A stretch of 64,000 bases of DNA from Quatrionicoccus australiensis (lineage in GTDB: Bacteria > Pseudomonadota > Gammaproteobacteria > Burkholderiales > Rhodocyclaceae). This document shows, piece after piece, positions 15,803 through 25,274 of the stretch (positions are counted from its first letter, which is position 1; each line of letters opens with the position of its first letter). Where the stretch lies: positions 3,329,001-3,393,000 of the forward strand of contig NZ_JAHBAH010000001.1 of NCBI RefSeq assembly GCF_020510425.1, written 5' to 3'. Both the position numbers and the translations under genes were made by a program. A model generated the notes under the pieces. That model was not told the origin of the DNA. It did no database searches and saw nothing but the letters and a program-made list of their open reading frames with translations.

Positions 15803-17251
15803 ATGCCTGTTTTGCAGCGTTTTGCCGCCGGCCTCCTGGCCTTTTCCCTGGTTGTCCAGCCCTTGCGGGCCGACGATCTGCCGGAGCTCGGCGATGTCGC
15901 GAGCAACGAATTGTCGCTGTCGACGGAGAAAAAAATCGGGCAGCAGATCATGCACGAGATTCGCTGGCGGGAAGCGGCTTACCTTGATGATCCGGATGTC
16001 GAAGCCTATCTCAACCAGCTGGGCGGTCGCCTGGTTGCCTTCAGCAACGATCCCGGCATGGGTTTCTATTTCTTCGGGATCAACGATCCGAGCATCAACG
16101 CCTTTGCGATGCCGGGCGGTTTCATCGGCGTGCATAGCGGCTTGATCCTGTCGGCGCAGAGCGAGTCGGAGCTGGCCGGCGTGCTGGCGCATGAAATATC
16201 GCACGTCACGCAACGCCACATCGCGCGCCAGCTCTACCAGTCGAAGCAGTTGGGGATTGCCTCCATGGTGGCGATGGGCTTGGCGCTGCTGGCGGCGCGC
16301 TCGAACGGCCAGGTGGCGGGGGCGGCGATCGTCACCGCACAGGCCGGCAGCCTGTCGGCGCAACTCGCCTATTCGCGCGACTTCGAGCGCGAGGCCGATC
16401 GCCAGGGCTTCGAGATCATGCGCAAGTCGGGTTACGAAGTGCGCGGCATGTCGGATTTCTTTGTCCGCTTGCAGCAGGCTGTCCGCCTCTACGAGAACAA
16501 TGCGACGGCTTATCTGCGCACCCACCCGCTCACCGGTGAACGTCTCACCGACATGCAAAACCGCGAGCAGACGGCGAGTTACCGGCAGGTTGCCGACAGT
16601 GCCGACTTCCTGCTGGTGAGGGCCCGTCTGCGTGCCTTGCAGGGGATTCCGGCGGAGGCGGTCAAGGATTTCGAGACCTTGTTGCGGGAAGGTAAATACA
16701 CCTCCGAGGCGGCAACGCGCTACGGCCTGTCCTGCGCGCTGTTCCGCGCCCGCGACTGGGTCGGGGCCGAGCGCGAACTGCGGGCTGCACGCCAGGGAAG
16801 GCTTTCCTCGCCCATGCTGGAGCGGCAGTTTGCCGAAACGCGCATCGCGACCGGTGATATCGACGGCGGTCTGAAGATCTATCGCGATGCGATGGTGCGC
16901 TTCCCGATGAATCTGGCGCTGGTTTACGGCTATGGCGACGCGCTGGTCAAGGCGCGGCGCTTTGCCGATTCCTTGCGCTTTGCCGAAAACCAGTTGCAGA
17001 ACTATGCCCAGGATATTCGCCTGCATCGCCTGCGCGCCGAGAGCTATGCCGGTCTCGGTCGGCGGGCCCAGCAGCACCTCGCGCTGGCCGAGGCTTTTGC
17101 GCTGCAGGGCCAGACGGAGACAGCGGTGAATCAGTTGCTGTTCGCGCAGCAGGCCGGCGACGGCAATTTCTACGAAATGTCGGTTATCGACACCCGTCTG
17201 CGCGAGTTGAAACAGCGTCGCCTTGAGGAACTCAAGGAAAAACGCAATTAA
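15803..17251 (+). CDS. bepA: M48-family periplasmic metalloprotease, BepA-like, with TPR repeats
   Basis: 482 residues. A Sec signal peptide (about 1-23, ending LRADD) is followed by the zinc protease domain with HEISH at 130-134 and a downstream zinc ligand in READRQGFEIM. The second half is TPR-like helical repeats. In E. coli, BepA assists or degrades LptD and BAM substrates in the periplasm. The ATG at 15803 gives the signal peptide; the in-frame sequence upstream belongs to the moaC region. TusA follows 39 bases downstream. Confidence 0.92.
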   Translation: MPVLQRFAAGLLAFSLVVQPLRADDLPELGDVASNELSLSTEKKIGQQIMHEIRWREAAYLDDPDVEAYLNQLGGRLVAFSNDPGMGFYFFGINDPSINAFAMPGGFIGVHSGLILSAQSESELAGVLAHEISHVTQRHIARQLYQSKQLGIASMVAMGLALLAARSNGQVAGAAIVTAQAGSLSAQLAYSRDFEREADRQGFEIMRKSGYEVRGMSDFFVRLQQAVRLYENNATAYLRTHPLTGERLTDMQNREQTASYRQVADSADFLLVRARLRALQGIPAEAVKDFETLLREGKYTSEAATRYGLSCALFRARDWVGAERELRAARQGRLSSPMLERQFAETRIATGDIDGGLKIYRDAMVRFPMNLALVYGYGDALVKARRFADSLRFAENQLQNYAQDIRLHRLRAESYAGLGRRAQQHLALAEAFALQGQTETAVNQLLFAQQAGDGNFYEMSVIDTRLRELKQRRLEELKEKRN

Positions 17252-17252
17252 G

Positions 17253-17262
17253 GGTAAAATCC
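17253..17262 (+). promoter_or_regulatory. -10-like element of tusA
   Basis: GGTAAAATCC contains TAAAAT, a close match to the sigma-70 -10 hexamer, 30 bases before the tusA ATG. The same block occurs before the Rieske gene at the same spacing. No good -35 is visible. Confidence 0.5.
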
Positions 17263-17290
17263 CTCGTCTTGTTTAACTGGCCTATCGACC

Positions 17291-17518
17291 ATGGAATTTG
17301 ATCGCGATCTCGATGTAAAAGGCTTGAATTGCCCGCTGCCCATCCTGCGCACCAAGAAGGCGCTGGCCGAGATGGAAACCGGCCAGGTCTTGCGCGTGCT
17401 GTCCACCGATGCCGGCTCGCTCAAGGATTTTCCCGCTTTTGCCAAGCAGACCGGTAACGAGTTGCTGGCGCAGAGCGAAGAAAATCGCGTCTTCGAGTTT
17501 TTCCTGAAGCGCAAATAA
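17291..17518 (+). CDS. tusA: TusA-family sulfur carrier protein
   Basis: 75 residues, a single SirA/TusA domain. The sulfur-carrying cysteine is Cys14 in GLNCPLPIL, the CPxP motif of the family. TusA proteins relay persulfide sulfur for tRNA thiolation, Moco synthesis or sulfur oxidation. Nearby moaC and soxYZ would fit either of the last two but do not prove it. It precedes the pabB/C gene, whose coding sequence appears to begin right at the tusA stop. Confidence 0.93.
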   Translation: MEFDRDLDVKGLNCPLPILRTKKALAEMETGQVLRVLSTDAGSLKDFPAFAKQTGNELLAQSEENRVFEFFLKRK

Positions 17519-17628
17519 GCACCCCGTTCCACGCATTTTTTGAAGATCGGCGGGCGCCCTCGGGCGAACCCGCCGCTTGGCTTTTCTCCGACCCGATCGA
17601 TTGCCTGAGCGCGCACGATGCGCGCAGT

Positions 17629-19254
17629 TTGAGCGCCGTATTGGCCCGCCTGCAGGCCGAGCCGGGCTGGACGGTGATGGCGCTCGACTACGAGCTCGGG
17701 CATGTGCTCGAACCCCGTTCAGCGCCGCCTGGCTGGCAATCGGGGCTGGAACGTCCGCTCGCCCGCTTCTGGCGCTTCGCCGAGTGTCGCCGGCTGGATG
17801 CCGCAGAAGCCGATGCCTGGTTACTGGCGCAACAGGAAGAGACTGCAGCCGGGATCGGTGGCTGCCGGCCGGCATTTGATGAAAAACAGTATTGCGCAGC
17901 GGTCGACCGGATAAAACGCTACATTTCCGACGGCGACTGCTACCAGGTCAATTTCACCTTTCCGCTGCATTTCGACTGGTTCGGCTCGCCGCTGGCGCTT
18001 TATGCCCGCCTGCGCCAGCGCCAGCCGGTGCGTTACGGCGGCTTCATTGGCGATGCGACGCAAGCCGTGGTCAGCCTGTCGCCCGAGCTGTTTCTCGAGC
18101 GGCGCGGCGACCGCCTGCTGACCCGGCCGATGAAGGGCACGGCGCCGCGCAGTGCGCCGCCCGAGACGCTGCGCAACTCGGCCAAGGATTGTGCCGAGAA
18201 CCTGATGATCGTCGATCTGCTGCGCAACGACCTCGGTCGCGTCGCAAGCAATGGCAGCGTCCGCGTCGACAAGCTGTTCGAGATCGAGGATTACCCGAGC
18301 GTCTGGCAGATGGTCTCGGAAGTCTCGGCCGACGTCGCCGGGCGTAGTTTCGCTGAAATTCTGCCGGCGCTGTTTCCCTGCGGTTCGATTACCGGCGCGC
18401 CGAAAATCCGCGCCATGCAGATCGCGAATGAACTGGAAAACGGGCCGCGCGGCCTGTACACCGGTGCGCTCGGCTGGTTGGCGCCGGATGGCGACTTCCG
18501 CCTCAACGTGGCAATCCGCACGCTCGAACTGGCGGCCGATGGTAGTGGCAAGCTCGGCATCGGCAGCGGCATTGTCGCCGACTCCGAGCCGGCTGCCGAA
18601 TGGCGCGAATGCCAGCTGAAGGCGGGCTTCCTGCGCGATTGCGATCCTGGCCTGCAACTGATTGAAACCCTGCGCCGGGAAAACGGCATTTATCCGATGT
18701 GGACCGGTCATCTCGCCCGTCTGCGCCGTTCTGCCGAGTGGCTGGGTTTTCCATTGGACGAGCAGGTGCTGTTCCGGGAGCTCGGCGCGCAGCCGCGCAG
18801 CGGCACCTGGCGGGTGCGCCTGACGCTGGACAAGGCGGGCGCAATGGTCGTCCAGTCCTTTCCGCTCGATGCGGCGCCACCGGTGCTGCGCCAGGCTGCG
18901 CTGGCGACTGAACGTATCGAATCGAACGATCCCCTGCGCCGCCACAAGACGACGGCGCGCCAGCTTTACGACGCGGCGCTGGCCGGCCTGCCGGCCAGCT
19001 CACCGGTTTTCGACATGGTTTTTCTCAACGAACACGGCGAAGTGGCGGAGGGCGCACGCAGCAATGTCTTTGTCGAGCGCGACGGCATGTTGCTGACGCC
19101 ACCGCTGGCGAGCGGTGCCTTGCCCGGCGTCTTGCGAGCCGAGTTGCTGGCCAGGGGCAAGGCTTGCGAGGCGGTGCTTTATCCGGCCGATCTCAAGGAT
19201 GGCTTCTGGCTGGGCAATGCCCTGCGCGGCCTGATGCCGGTCGAGCTGGTCTGA
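17629..19254 (+). CDS. pabB: Aminodeoxychorismate synthase component I fused to 4-amino-4-deoxychorismate lyase
   Basis: At least 541 residues. The first about 330 form a chorismate-binding domain (PMKGTAPRSAPP, LLRNDLGR, CGSITGAPK motifs) that makes aminodeoxychorismate; the remaining about 210 form a class IV PLP lyase domain (PabC type) releasing p-aminobenzoate for folate. TTG at 17629 is the only usual start codon in frame, but family-like sequence (about 38 codons, including FHAFFEDRR and AAWLFSDP) continues upstream to the tusA stop without any ATG, GTG or TTG. The true start may be the ATA at 17515 or there may be an error there. Confidence 0.9.
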   Translation: MSAVLARLQAEPGWTVMALDYELGHVLEPRSAPPGWQSGLERPLARFWRFAECRRLDAAEADAWLLAQQEETAAGIGGCRPAFDEKQYCAAVDRIKRYISDGDCYQVNFTFPLHFDWFGSPLALYARLRQRQPVRYGGFIGDATQAVVSLSPELFLERRGDRLLTRPMKGTAPRSAPPETLRNSAKDCAENLMIVDLLRNDLGRVASNGSVRVDKLFEIEDYPSVWQMVSEVSADVAGRSFAEILPALFPCGSITGAPKIRAMQIANELENGPRGLYTGALGWLAPDGDFRLNVAIRTLELAADGSGKLGIGSGIVADSEPAAEWRECQLKAGFLRDCDPGLQLIETLRRENGIYPMWTGHLARLRRSAEWLGFPLDEQVLFRELGAQPRSGTWRVRLTLDKAGAMVVQSFPLDAAPPVLRQAALATERIESNDPLRRHKTTARQLYDAALAGLPASSPVFDMVFLNEHGEVAEGARSNVFVERDGMLLTPPLASGALPGVLRAELLARGKACEAVLYPADLKDGFWLGNALRGLMPVELV

Positions 19255-19291
19255 TTTTCGGGTTTTTTGAGGTGTCGACCGCTGGCCGACG

Positions 19292-19319
19292 GGTTTTCCG
19301 GCCGGGCGGCCGGAAAACC
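19292..19319. terminator. Hairpin terminator, possibly bidirectional
   Basis: GGTTTTCCGGCC (19292-19303) and GGCCGGAAAACC (19308-19319) form a perfect 12-bp stem with a 4-base loop, between the convergent pabB and 158-residue membrane protein genes. There is no long T run after it. Confidence 0.7.
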
Positions 19320-19329
19320 TCTTCGCAAC

Positions 19330-19806
19330 TTACTTGCGGAACTTGCGCAGCCAGAAGCCGAGCAGGGTCAAGCCGGCGCCGGCCAGGGCGTAATACAGCG
19401 CCTTGACCGTGACGTCCTGCGCTTCGACGAGAACCGGCACCTCGTTTTCCAGCTTGTAGCGGATCACGGTCTGGAAGTGCCAGGACGAGAATTTCAGCTC
19501 GATCAGGTCATTGACCTTCTTCCACTGGATCCAGCCGTCCTTTTCCATGACTTCGCCAGCATCGCCGGGAATCGCCAGCGTGCTGTACAGGCCTTTTTCC
19601 TTGGCCTGGGCGAGTTCACCGTAGGGAATGCTGCAGATTTCATTCTCTGCACAAACGGCGGCAACGCGGAATTCCGGCTTCCAGGCACCGTCCTTGTCCC
19701 ATGGCCAGGCCATGATGATGCCGACCGCCCAGATCCAGACGACGGCGCTGAACAGCATCACGGTGAAAAAGAACTTGGCGAGAAGGCCGCGTTTGTCTTC
19801 GGACAT
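19330..19806 (-). CDS. Hypothetical protein with two membrane segments
   Basis: 158 residues that I cannot assign to a family. A membrane segment (about 10-34, FFFTVMLFSAVVWIWAVGI) is followed by a roughly 90-residue soluble part, probably periplasmic, with two cysteines (CAENEIC) close together, and a second membrane segment (about 133-150) with a basic tail. The start ATG at 19806 lies 15 bases after valS, so it is likely last in the pepA-holC-valS unit. Function unknown. Confidence 0.8.
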   Translation of the reverse strand: MSEDKRGLLAKFFFTVMLFSAVVWIWAVGIIMAWPWDKDGAWKPEFRVAAVCAENEICSIPYGELAQAKEKGLYSTLAIPGDAGEVMEKDGWIQWKKVNDLIELKFSSWHFQTVIRYKLENEVPVLVEAQDVTVKALYYALAGAGLTLLGFWLRKFRK

Positions 19807-19821
19807 GGATTTCCTTTGCGT

Positions 19822-22665
19822 TTAGCCGAGCTTGGCGAGCTGCGGCTTGAGTTTTTCCAGCGTCGCCGTGAAGTCGGCAACCCGCTGCTTTTCCTGATCG
19901 ATCACGGCAGCCGGGGCGCGCGCGACGAAGCCTTCGTTGTCCAGCTTGCCCTGGGCGATCGAAATCTGCTTTTCCAGCTTCTCGATTTCCTTGGCCAGGC
20001 GAACCTTTTCGGCGGCGACGTCGATCTCGACCTTGAGCATGAGCCGGGTTTCGCCGACCACGGCGACCGGCGCCATGGCATCAGCCGGCATGTCGTCCAC
20101 CAGTTGTACCTCGGACAGCTTACCCAGAGCTTGCAGGATGGGCGCGAAGTCGGCCATCTCGTCGCCGCCACCGGCAACCAGCAGCGGCATGCGCAAGGCG
20201 GGCGAGACGTTCATCTCGCCGCGCAGGTTGCGGCAGGCGTAGGCCAGGGCCTTGAGGCGCTCGACCTTGGCTTCGGAGGCCGGGTCGAGGCGGGCGAGGT
20301 CGGCGCGCGGGTAGGCGGCGAGCATGATCGAGTCGTGCGTCTTGCGCCCGGCGATCGGCGCCACGGTCTGCCACAGTTCTTCGGTGATGAACGGAATCAG
20401 CGGATGCGCCAGGCGCAGCACGGCTTCCAGCGTACGGATCAGGGTCCGGCGGGCGCCGCGCTGCTGCGCTTCGTCGCCGGTCTGGATCTCGACCTTGGCG
20501 ATTTCCAGGTACCAGTCGCAGAACTCGTCCCAGACGAACTTGTAGATGGCCTGGGCGATCAGGTCGAAACGGTAGTCGGTGAAGTGACGCTCGACTTCCT
20601 GTTCGACGCGCTGCAGCTGGCTGACGATCCAGCGGTCGGCAAAACTGAACTTGAGGCGCGGTTCACCGCTCGGCACGTTGCAGGCGCCGCCTTGCAACTG
20701 CTGGTGGTCGAGCGCCAGGTCATGGCCTTCGACATTCATCAGCACGAAGCGCGTCGCGTTCCACAGCTTGTTGCAGAAATTGCGGTAGCCGTCGCAACGG
20801 CCGAGGTCGAACTTGATGTCGCGACCCGGCGAGGCGAGCGAGGCAAAGGTGAAGCGCAGCGCGTCGGTGCCGAAGGCGGCGATGCCTTCCGGGAATTCCT
20901 TCTTCGTCTTCTTGGCGATGCTTTCCGCCTGCTTCGGGTTCATCAGGCCGGTGGTGCGCTTTTCGATCAGCTTTTCGAGGTCGATGCCATCGATCAGGTC
21001 GATCGGGTCGAGCACGTTGCCCTTGGATTTCGACATCTTCTGACCTTCGCCGTCGCGGATCAGACCATGCACGTAAACATGCTTGAACGGAATCTGGCCG
21101 GTGATCTGCTTGGTCATCATGACCATGCGCGCCACCCAGAAGAAGATGATGTCGAAACCGGTGACCAGCACGGTCGACGGCAGATATTGCTGCAAAATCG
21201 GGTTGGCCGCGTCGAGTGCCGCGTCGCCGGTCCAGTCCAGGGTCGAGAACGGCCACAGGGCGGAGGAGAACCAGGTGTCGAGGACGTCGTCGTCACGCTT
21301 GAGGGCGCCGCTGTAGCCTTGCTTGGCGGCTTCGGTGCGGGCTTCTTCCTCGTTGTGGGCGACAAAAATCTGGCCGTCGTCGCCGTACCAGGCGGGAATC
21401 TGGTGGCCCCACCACAGTTGGCGGGAAATACACCAGTCCTGGATATTGTTCAGCCACTGGTTGTAGGTATTGACCCAGTTTTCCGGGTAGAACTTGATCT
21501 CGCCGGAATGCACGACGTCGAGCGCCTTCTCGGTGATCGACTTGCCGTCTTCGCCGGGCTTGGACATGGCAACGAACCACTGGTCGGTAAGCATCGGCTC
21601 GATGACGACATTGGTCCGGTCGCCGCGTGGCACTTTGAGTTTGTGCTTGTCGGTTTTGACCAGAATGCCTTGTTCTTCGAGGTCGGCAACAACGGCCTTG
21701 CGGGCGTCGAAGCGGTCGAGGCCGCGGTATTTTTCCGGGGCTTCATCGTTGATCTTTGCATCCAGGGTCAGGATGGAAATCATCGGCAAACCGTGGCGCT
21801 GACCGACGGCATAGTCGTTGAAGTCATGCGCCGGCGTGACCTTGACGCAGCCCGTGCCGAATTCGAGATCGACGTAGGAATCCGCGATGATCGGGATTTC
21901 GCGCCCGGTCAGCGGCAGTTTCACCATCTTGCCGATCATGTGCTTGTAGCGTTCGTCTTCCGGATGCACCATCACGGCGGTGTCGCCGAGCATGGTTTCC
22001 GGACGGGTGGTGGCGACCACCAGGCTGTCGCTGCCATCGGCGAGCGGGTAGCGGATGTGCCACATGAAGCCGTCTTCTTCCTCCTGCACGACTTCGAGGT
22101 CGGACACGGCGGTATTCAGCTTCGGATCCCAGTTCACCAGGCGCTTGCCGCGGTAGATCAGGCCTTCGTTAAAGAGTCGGACGAAGGTTTCGGTGACGAC
22201 CTTGTTGAGGCCGGCATCCATCGTGAAGCGCTCGCGCTTCCAGTCCGGGCTGGTGCCCATGCGGCGCATCTGCTTGGTGATGGTGTTGCCGGAGTATTCC
22301 TTCCATTCCCAGACCTTTTCCAGGAACTTTTCGCGGCCGAGGTCGTGGCGGCTGATGCCTTGCGCATCCAGCTGGCGTTCGACGACGATCTGCGTCGCGA
22401 TACCGGCGTGGTCGGTGCCCGGCTGCCACAGCGTGTTGTGGCCGCGCATCCGGTAGTAGCGGGTCAGCGCGTCCATGATCGTCTGGTTGAAGCCATGGCC
22501 CATGTGCAGCGTGCCGGTGACGTTGGGCGGCGGCAGCAGGATGCAGAAATTTTCGTCCGGGGCCTTGCTGCTGTCTACGCCGGCAGCGAAGTAGTTGCGG
22601 GATTCCCATTCGGGGTACCAGCGGCGTTCGATATCGGCTGGTTCAAAGGCTTTGGCGAGTTCCAT
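19822..22665 (-). CDS. valS: Valyl-tRNA synthetase
   Basis: 947 residues. The class I motifs are HMGHG (HIGH type, about residue 46) and KMSKSKGN (about 530). Long editing domain and C-terminal coiled coil (final about 60 residues, rich in Lys/Glu) are in place. I chose the ATG at 22665 (MELAKAFEP); ten more codons are open upstream but a -10 element lies there, at 22695-22700. It follows a DUF gene by 200 bases and precedes a small membrane protein. Confidence 0.98.
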   Translation of the reverse strand: MELAKAFEPADIERRWYPEWESRNYFAAGVDSSKAPDENFCILLPPPNVTGTLHMGHGFNQTIMDALTRYYRMRGHNTLWQPGTDHAGIATQIVVERQLDAQGISRHDLGREKFLEKVWEWKEYSGNTITKQMRRMGTSPDWKRERFTMDAGLNKVVTETFVRLFNEGLIYRGKRLVNWDPKLNTAVSDLEVVQEEEDGFMWHIRYPLADGSDSLVVATTRPETMLGDTAVMVHPEDERYKHMIGKMVKLPLTGREIPIIADSYVDLEFGTGCVKVTPAHDFNDYAVGQRHGLPMISILTLDAKINDEAPEKYRGLDRFDARKAVVADLEEQGILVKTDKHKLKVPRGDRTNVVIEPMLTDQWFVAMSKPGEDGKSITEKALDVVHSGEIKFYPENWVNTYNQWLNNIQDWCISRQLWWGHQIPAWYGDDGQIFVAHNEEEARTEAAKQGYSGALKRDDDVLDTWFSSALWPFSTLDWTGDAALDAANPILQQYLPSTVLVTGFDIIFFWVARMVMMTKQITGQIPFKHVYVHGLIRDGEGQKMSKSKGNVLDPIDLIDGIDLEKLIEKRTTGLMNPKQAESIAKKTKKEFPEGIAAFGTDALRFTFASLASPGRDIKFDLGRCDGYRNFCNKLWNATRFVLMNVEGHDLALDHQQLQGGACNVPSGEPRLKFSFADRWIVSQLQRVEQEVERHFTDYRFDLIAQAIYKFVWDEFCDWYLEIAKVEIQTGDEAQQRGARRTLIRTLEAVLRLAHPLIPFITEELWQTVAPIAGRKTHDSIMLAAYPRADLARLDPASEAKVERLKALAYACRNLRGEMNVSPALRMPLLVAGGGDEMADFAPILQALGKLSEVQLVDDMPADAMAPVAVVGETRLMLKVEIDVAAEKVRLAKEIEKLEKQISIAQGKLDNEGFVARAPAAVIDQEKQRVADFTATLEKLKPQLAKLG

Positions 22666-22694
22666 GGGGGTGTCGGCGTAGGGGAAAACCGGCA

Positions 22695-22700
22695 ATTATA
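22695..22700 (-). promoter_or_regulatory. -10 element of valS
   Basis: On the minus strand GGGTATAATTGCC carries a perfect TATAAT 29 bases before the valS ATG. It suggests that valS has its own promoter in the 200-base gap as well as read-through from pepA-holC. No clear -35 was found; I see no gene in the gap. Confidence 0.55.
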
Positions 22701-22865
22701 CCCGGTCGACCGCCTCACCGATCCTGTGGTGTTGGTCGGCAGTATTGCCAGCAGTGCTGGCGCTGGGTGTCGTGCAAGGTGGCGGGAAGCCATTGCGTGC
22801 GCGGGGCGGCTTTGCAGGCATGCCAGTGCCATCGGATTGCCATTGGGTTTGATGGCAAGCCTTGT

Positions 22866-23279
22866 TTATGTGGATTTTGGCGGCTCTTCGGCTGTTTTTT
22901 GTTCGGCCAGGAAGTCGCGCACGGTGGCGGCGATGATGGCCGGCAGTTCGGCGCTCAGGCGGGCTTCGATGCGCCGGGTCAGTTCGCGCACGAGGTGTTC
23001 GTCGTGGCTTGCGTCTTGATCCGCTGTTGCCATCAGTTCCGGTGGCGCTGCTGTTGGTGGGGGGGCGACGTCATCGGGCTGGTCCGGCCGGTTTTCCCGG
23101 GTTTCGGCAAGGCTGCTTGCCAGCTCTGCCACCGGCGCTGGTGTATCGACCAGAAGCAGGATGGGGATGTCCTCGTCGTCGAGGGCATCAATCAGGACGG
23201 GAACCTCGTCCGCGCCGGCGAGGTTCTGGCGACGCTTCTGCATCAGGGCGTCGGCGCGGGCAATGATGGGGCTGGGCAC
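22866..23279 (-). CDS. Hypothetical protein, possibly DUF2486-like
   Basis: 137 residues, acidic in the middle, with a Pro/Ala-rich linker (about 65-85) and a helical C-terminus (RRIEARLSAELPAIIAATV). The N-terminal VPVLIDALDDEDIPILL is reminiscent of the DUF2486 proteins found beside holC in betaproteobacteria, an assignment from memory that needs a profile search. The GTG start at 23279 has a good AGGAGA eight bases upstream and lies just after holC. No catalytic motif is seen; function unknown. Confidence 0.75.
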   Translation of the reverse strand: MPSPIIARADALMQKRRQNLAGADEVPVLIDALDDEDIPILLLVDTPAPVAELASSLAETRENRPDQPDDVAPPPTAAPPELMATADQDASHDEHLVRELTRRIEARLSAELPAIIAATVRDFLAEQKTAEEPPKST

Positions 23280-23287
23280 CGGTTCTC

Positions 23288-23710
23288 CTAGCGCTCGCTG
23301 AGATCGAAGTAACGCACTTCGTAGCCGCGGTCCTTGTAGAACTTGACGCGGTCGCGGGCAGCTTCGCGGTCGGCATCATCCTGGCCGACCACTTCAATCA
23401 GGCTGGCAAAGCGCGAGAATCCGGGCGGAATGGCCTGGCTGAGATTCATCAGGCGTTCGTCCTGGGCGATGGTTTCCAGCGAGTCAGCGATCAGGATCGG
23501 CGTTTCCGCCGCCAACGGCGAGTCGGCACGGCAGTGCGGAACAAAGCCGAGCGCCGGGTGCGTCCACAGCATACGGTCGACGCTGCCGGCGACCTCTTTT
23601 TCCGGCGCAAACACCAGCATCGGCTTTTTCTTGGCATAGGCACCGCCGAGCAGGGCGCAGGCAGCGGCGATCCTGTCCGCAGCGCCGTGATAGAAAAAGA
23701 CCTGGGTCAA
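23288..23710 (-). CDS. holC: DNA polymerase III subunit chi
   Basis: 140 residues. Chi links the clamp loader, through psi, to single-stranded DNA-binding protein at the fork. The start is a TTG at 23710 whose bases overlap the pepA stop (TTGA), giving LTQVFFYHG, the family's N-terminus after initiation. The conserved WTHPALGFVPHC and PILIADS segments follow, and KFYKDRGYEVRYFDL closes the protein. The gene lies between pepA and valS as in many proteobacteria. Confidence 0.93.
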   Translation of the reverse strand: MTQVFFYHGAADRIAAACALLGGAYAKKKPMLVFAPEKEVAGSVDRMLWTHPALGFVPHCRADSPLAAETPILIADSLETIAQDERLMNLSQAIPPGFSRFASLIEVVGQDDADREAARDRVKFYKDRGYEVRYFDLSER

Positions 23711-25203
23711 TTGAGTTTGCCGGCGCGTTGCAACAAGTAATGCGTGAGCAGCGGCACCGAGCGGCCGGTGGCGCCCTTGTTGCTGCCGGACTTCCATGCG
23801 GTACCGGCGATATCGAGGTGGGCCCACTCGAATTTCTTGGTGAAGCGGGACAGGAAGCAGGCGGCCGTGACGGCGCCGGCCAGACGGCCGCCAATGTTGG
23901 CCATGTCGGCAAACGGGCTTTTCAGCTGGTCCTGGTAGTCATCCCAGAGCGGCATGTGCCAGGCGCGGTCGTGAGCTTCCTCGCCGGCGTCGAGCAGATC
24001 GCGGGCCAGTCCGTCCTTGTTGGCGAACAGGCCGCTGGCGACATCGCCGAGGGCAACGACGCAGGCGCCGGTCAGGGTGGCGACGTCAATCACGGTGTCG
24101 GGTTCGAAGCGTTCGGCGTAGGTCAGGGCGTCGCACAGGATCAGACGACCTTCGGCATCGGTGTTGAGAATCTCGATGGTCTGGCCGGACATTGAACTGA
24201 CGATGTCGCCGGGACGGCTGGCGTTGCCGCCAGGCATGTTTTCGGTGGCGGGGACGATCACGGTCAGGTTGATCGGCAGGGCCATCCGGGCGACGGCTTG
24301 CATCGCACCAAGAACGCTGGCTGCGCCGCACATGTCGTACTTCATTTCATCCATGTCGGCGCCCGGCTTCAGTGAAATGCCGCCGGTATCAAAGGTGACG
24401 CCCTTGCCGACCAGAACCAGCGGCTTTTCGTTGCTTTTTCCACCCTTGTGGCGGAGTACGATCAGTTTGGGGGGCTGATGCGAGCCGCGCGCAACCGACA
24501 GCAGCGAGTGCATGCCAAGCGCTTCCATGTCGGCACGTTCGAGAATTTCGCAATCGAGCGCGAATTCGGCGGCCATGTTGCGCGCCTGTTCAGCCAGGTA
24601 GGTCGGATGGCAGACATTGGGCGGCAGGTTGCCAAGATTCTTGGCTAGCGTGACCCCCTCGGCGATGGCCAGGCCCTGGTTGAGGGCTTCTTCAGCCAGA
24701 CCCAGTTCGTTGCGTCGTTCGACGCCGATGGTCAGTTTGCGCAAGGGGCGGCGGACTTCGTCCTTCTTGCTCTTGAACTGGTCGAACTTGTAGGTGACGT
24801 CCTGCGCAATCATTGCCGTCTGGCGTACGCGCCAGGCGATGCTGCGTTTCTTGACCGCAAGTTCGGTCAGGAAGATCGTGGCGTCGAAGGCGCCGGTTTC
24901 ATTCAGTGTCTTGATCGCAAGACGGGCCGCGTTGATGAATTCCTTTTCGCGGAAATCCTTTTCCTTGCCCAGACCGACCAGCAGGACCCGGTCGCAGAGT
25001 GTGCCGGGGACGTTGTGCAGGAGCAGGGTGCTGCCGGCTTTGCCTTCCATGTCGCCGCGCCGGATGATGTCGGAAATGTAGCCGTTGGCAGCTTTATCCA
25101 GCAATTCCGCTGAAAGCGTCGGCTTTCTTGGTTCAAAGACGCCGACAACGACGCAGGCGCTGCGTTGTTTTTCCGGGCTACCGCTTTTTATGCTAAATTC
25201 CAC
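23707..25203 (-). CDS. pepA: Leucyl aminopeptidase (cytosol aminopeptidase)
   Basis: 498 residues, M17 family. It removes N-terminal amino acids in the cytosol; E. coli PepA also binds DNA. The two-metal site is visible in VGKGVTFDTGGISLKP and the signature NTDAEGRL (about 348-355), with the bicarbonate-site arginine in that same motif. The C-terminal catalytic domain is complete. It begins the pepA-holC-DUF-valS unit and is divergent from lptF across 71 bases. Confidence 0.97.
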   Translation of the reverse strand: MEFSIKSGSPEKQRSACVVVGVFEPRKPTLSAELLDKAANGYISDIIRRGDMEGKAGSTLLLHNVPGTLCDRVLLVGLGKEKDFREKEFINAARLAIKTLNETGAFDATIFLTELAVKKRSIAWRVRQTAMIAQDVTYKFDQFKSKKDEVRRPLRKLTIGVERRNELGLAEEALNQGLAIAEGVTLAKNLGNLPPNVCHPTYLAEQARNMAAEFALDCEILERADMEALGMHSLLSVARGSHQPPKLIVLRHKGGKSNEKPLVLVGKGVTFDTGGISLKPGADMDEMKYDMCGAASVLGAMQAVARMALPINLTVIVPATENMPGGNASRPGDIVSSMSGQTIEILNTDAEGRLILCDALTYAERFEPDTVIDVATLTGACVVALGDVASGLFANKDGLARDLLDAGEEAHDRAWHMPLWDDYQDQLKSPFADMANIGGRLAGAVTAACFLSRFTKKFEWAHLDIAGTAWKSGSNKGATGRSVPLLTHYLLQRAGKLN

Positions 25204-25274
25204 AGGCTGCTCCTGTTCAGGGAAATATCAGTATTCGAGGGATTATCCTCGTATTTTTTTGGTTTCGTCAAAGC

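Noticed and set aside
22666-22865. Small gene between valS and the DUF gene
   Set aside because: Short frames exist on both strands, but none has a Shine-Dalgarno plus family resemblance; only the valS -10 is supported.
19267-23019. 1250-codon plus-strand frame across valS
   Set aside because: Antisense to valS and its neighbours; no domain seen.
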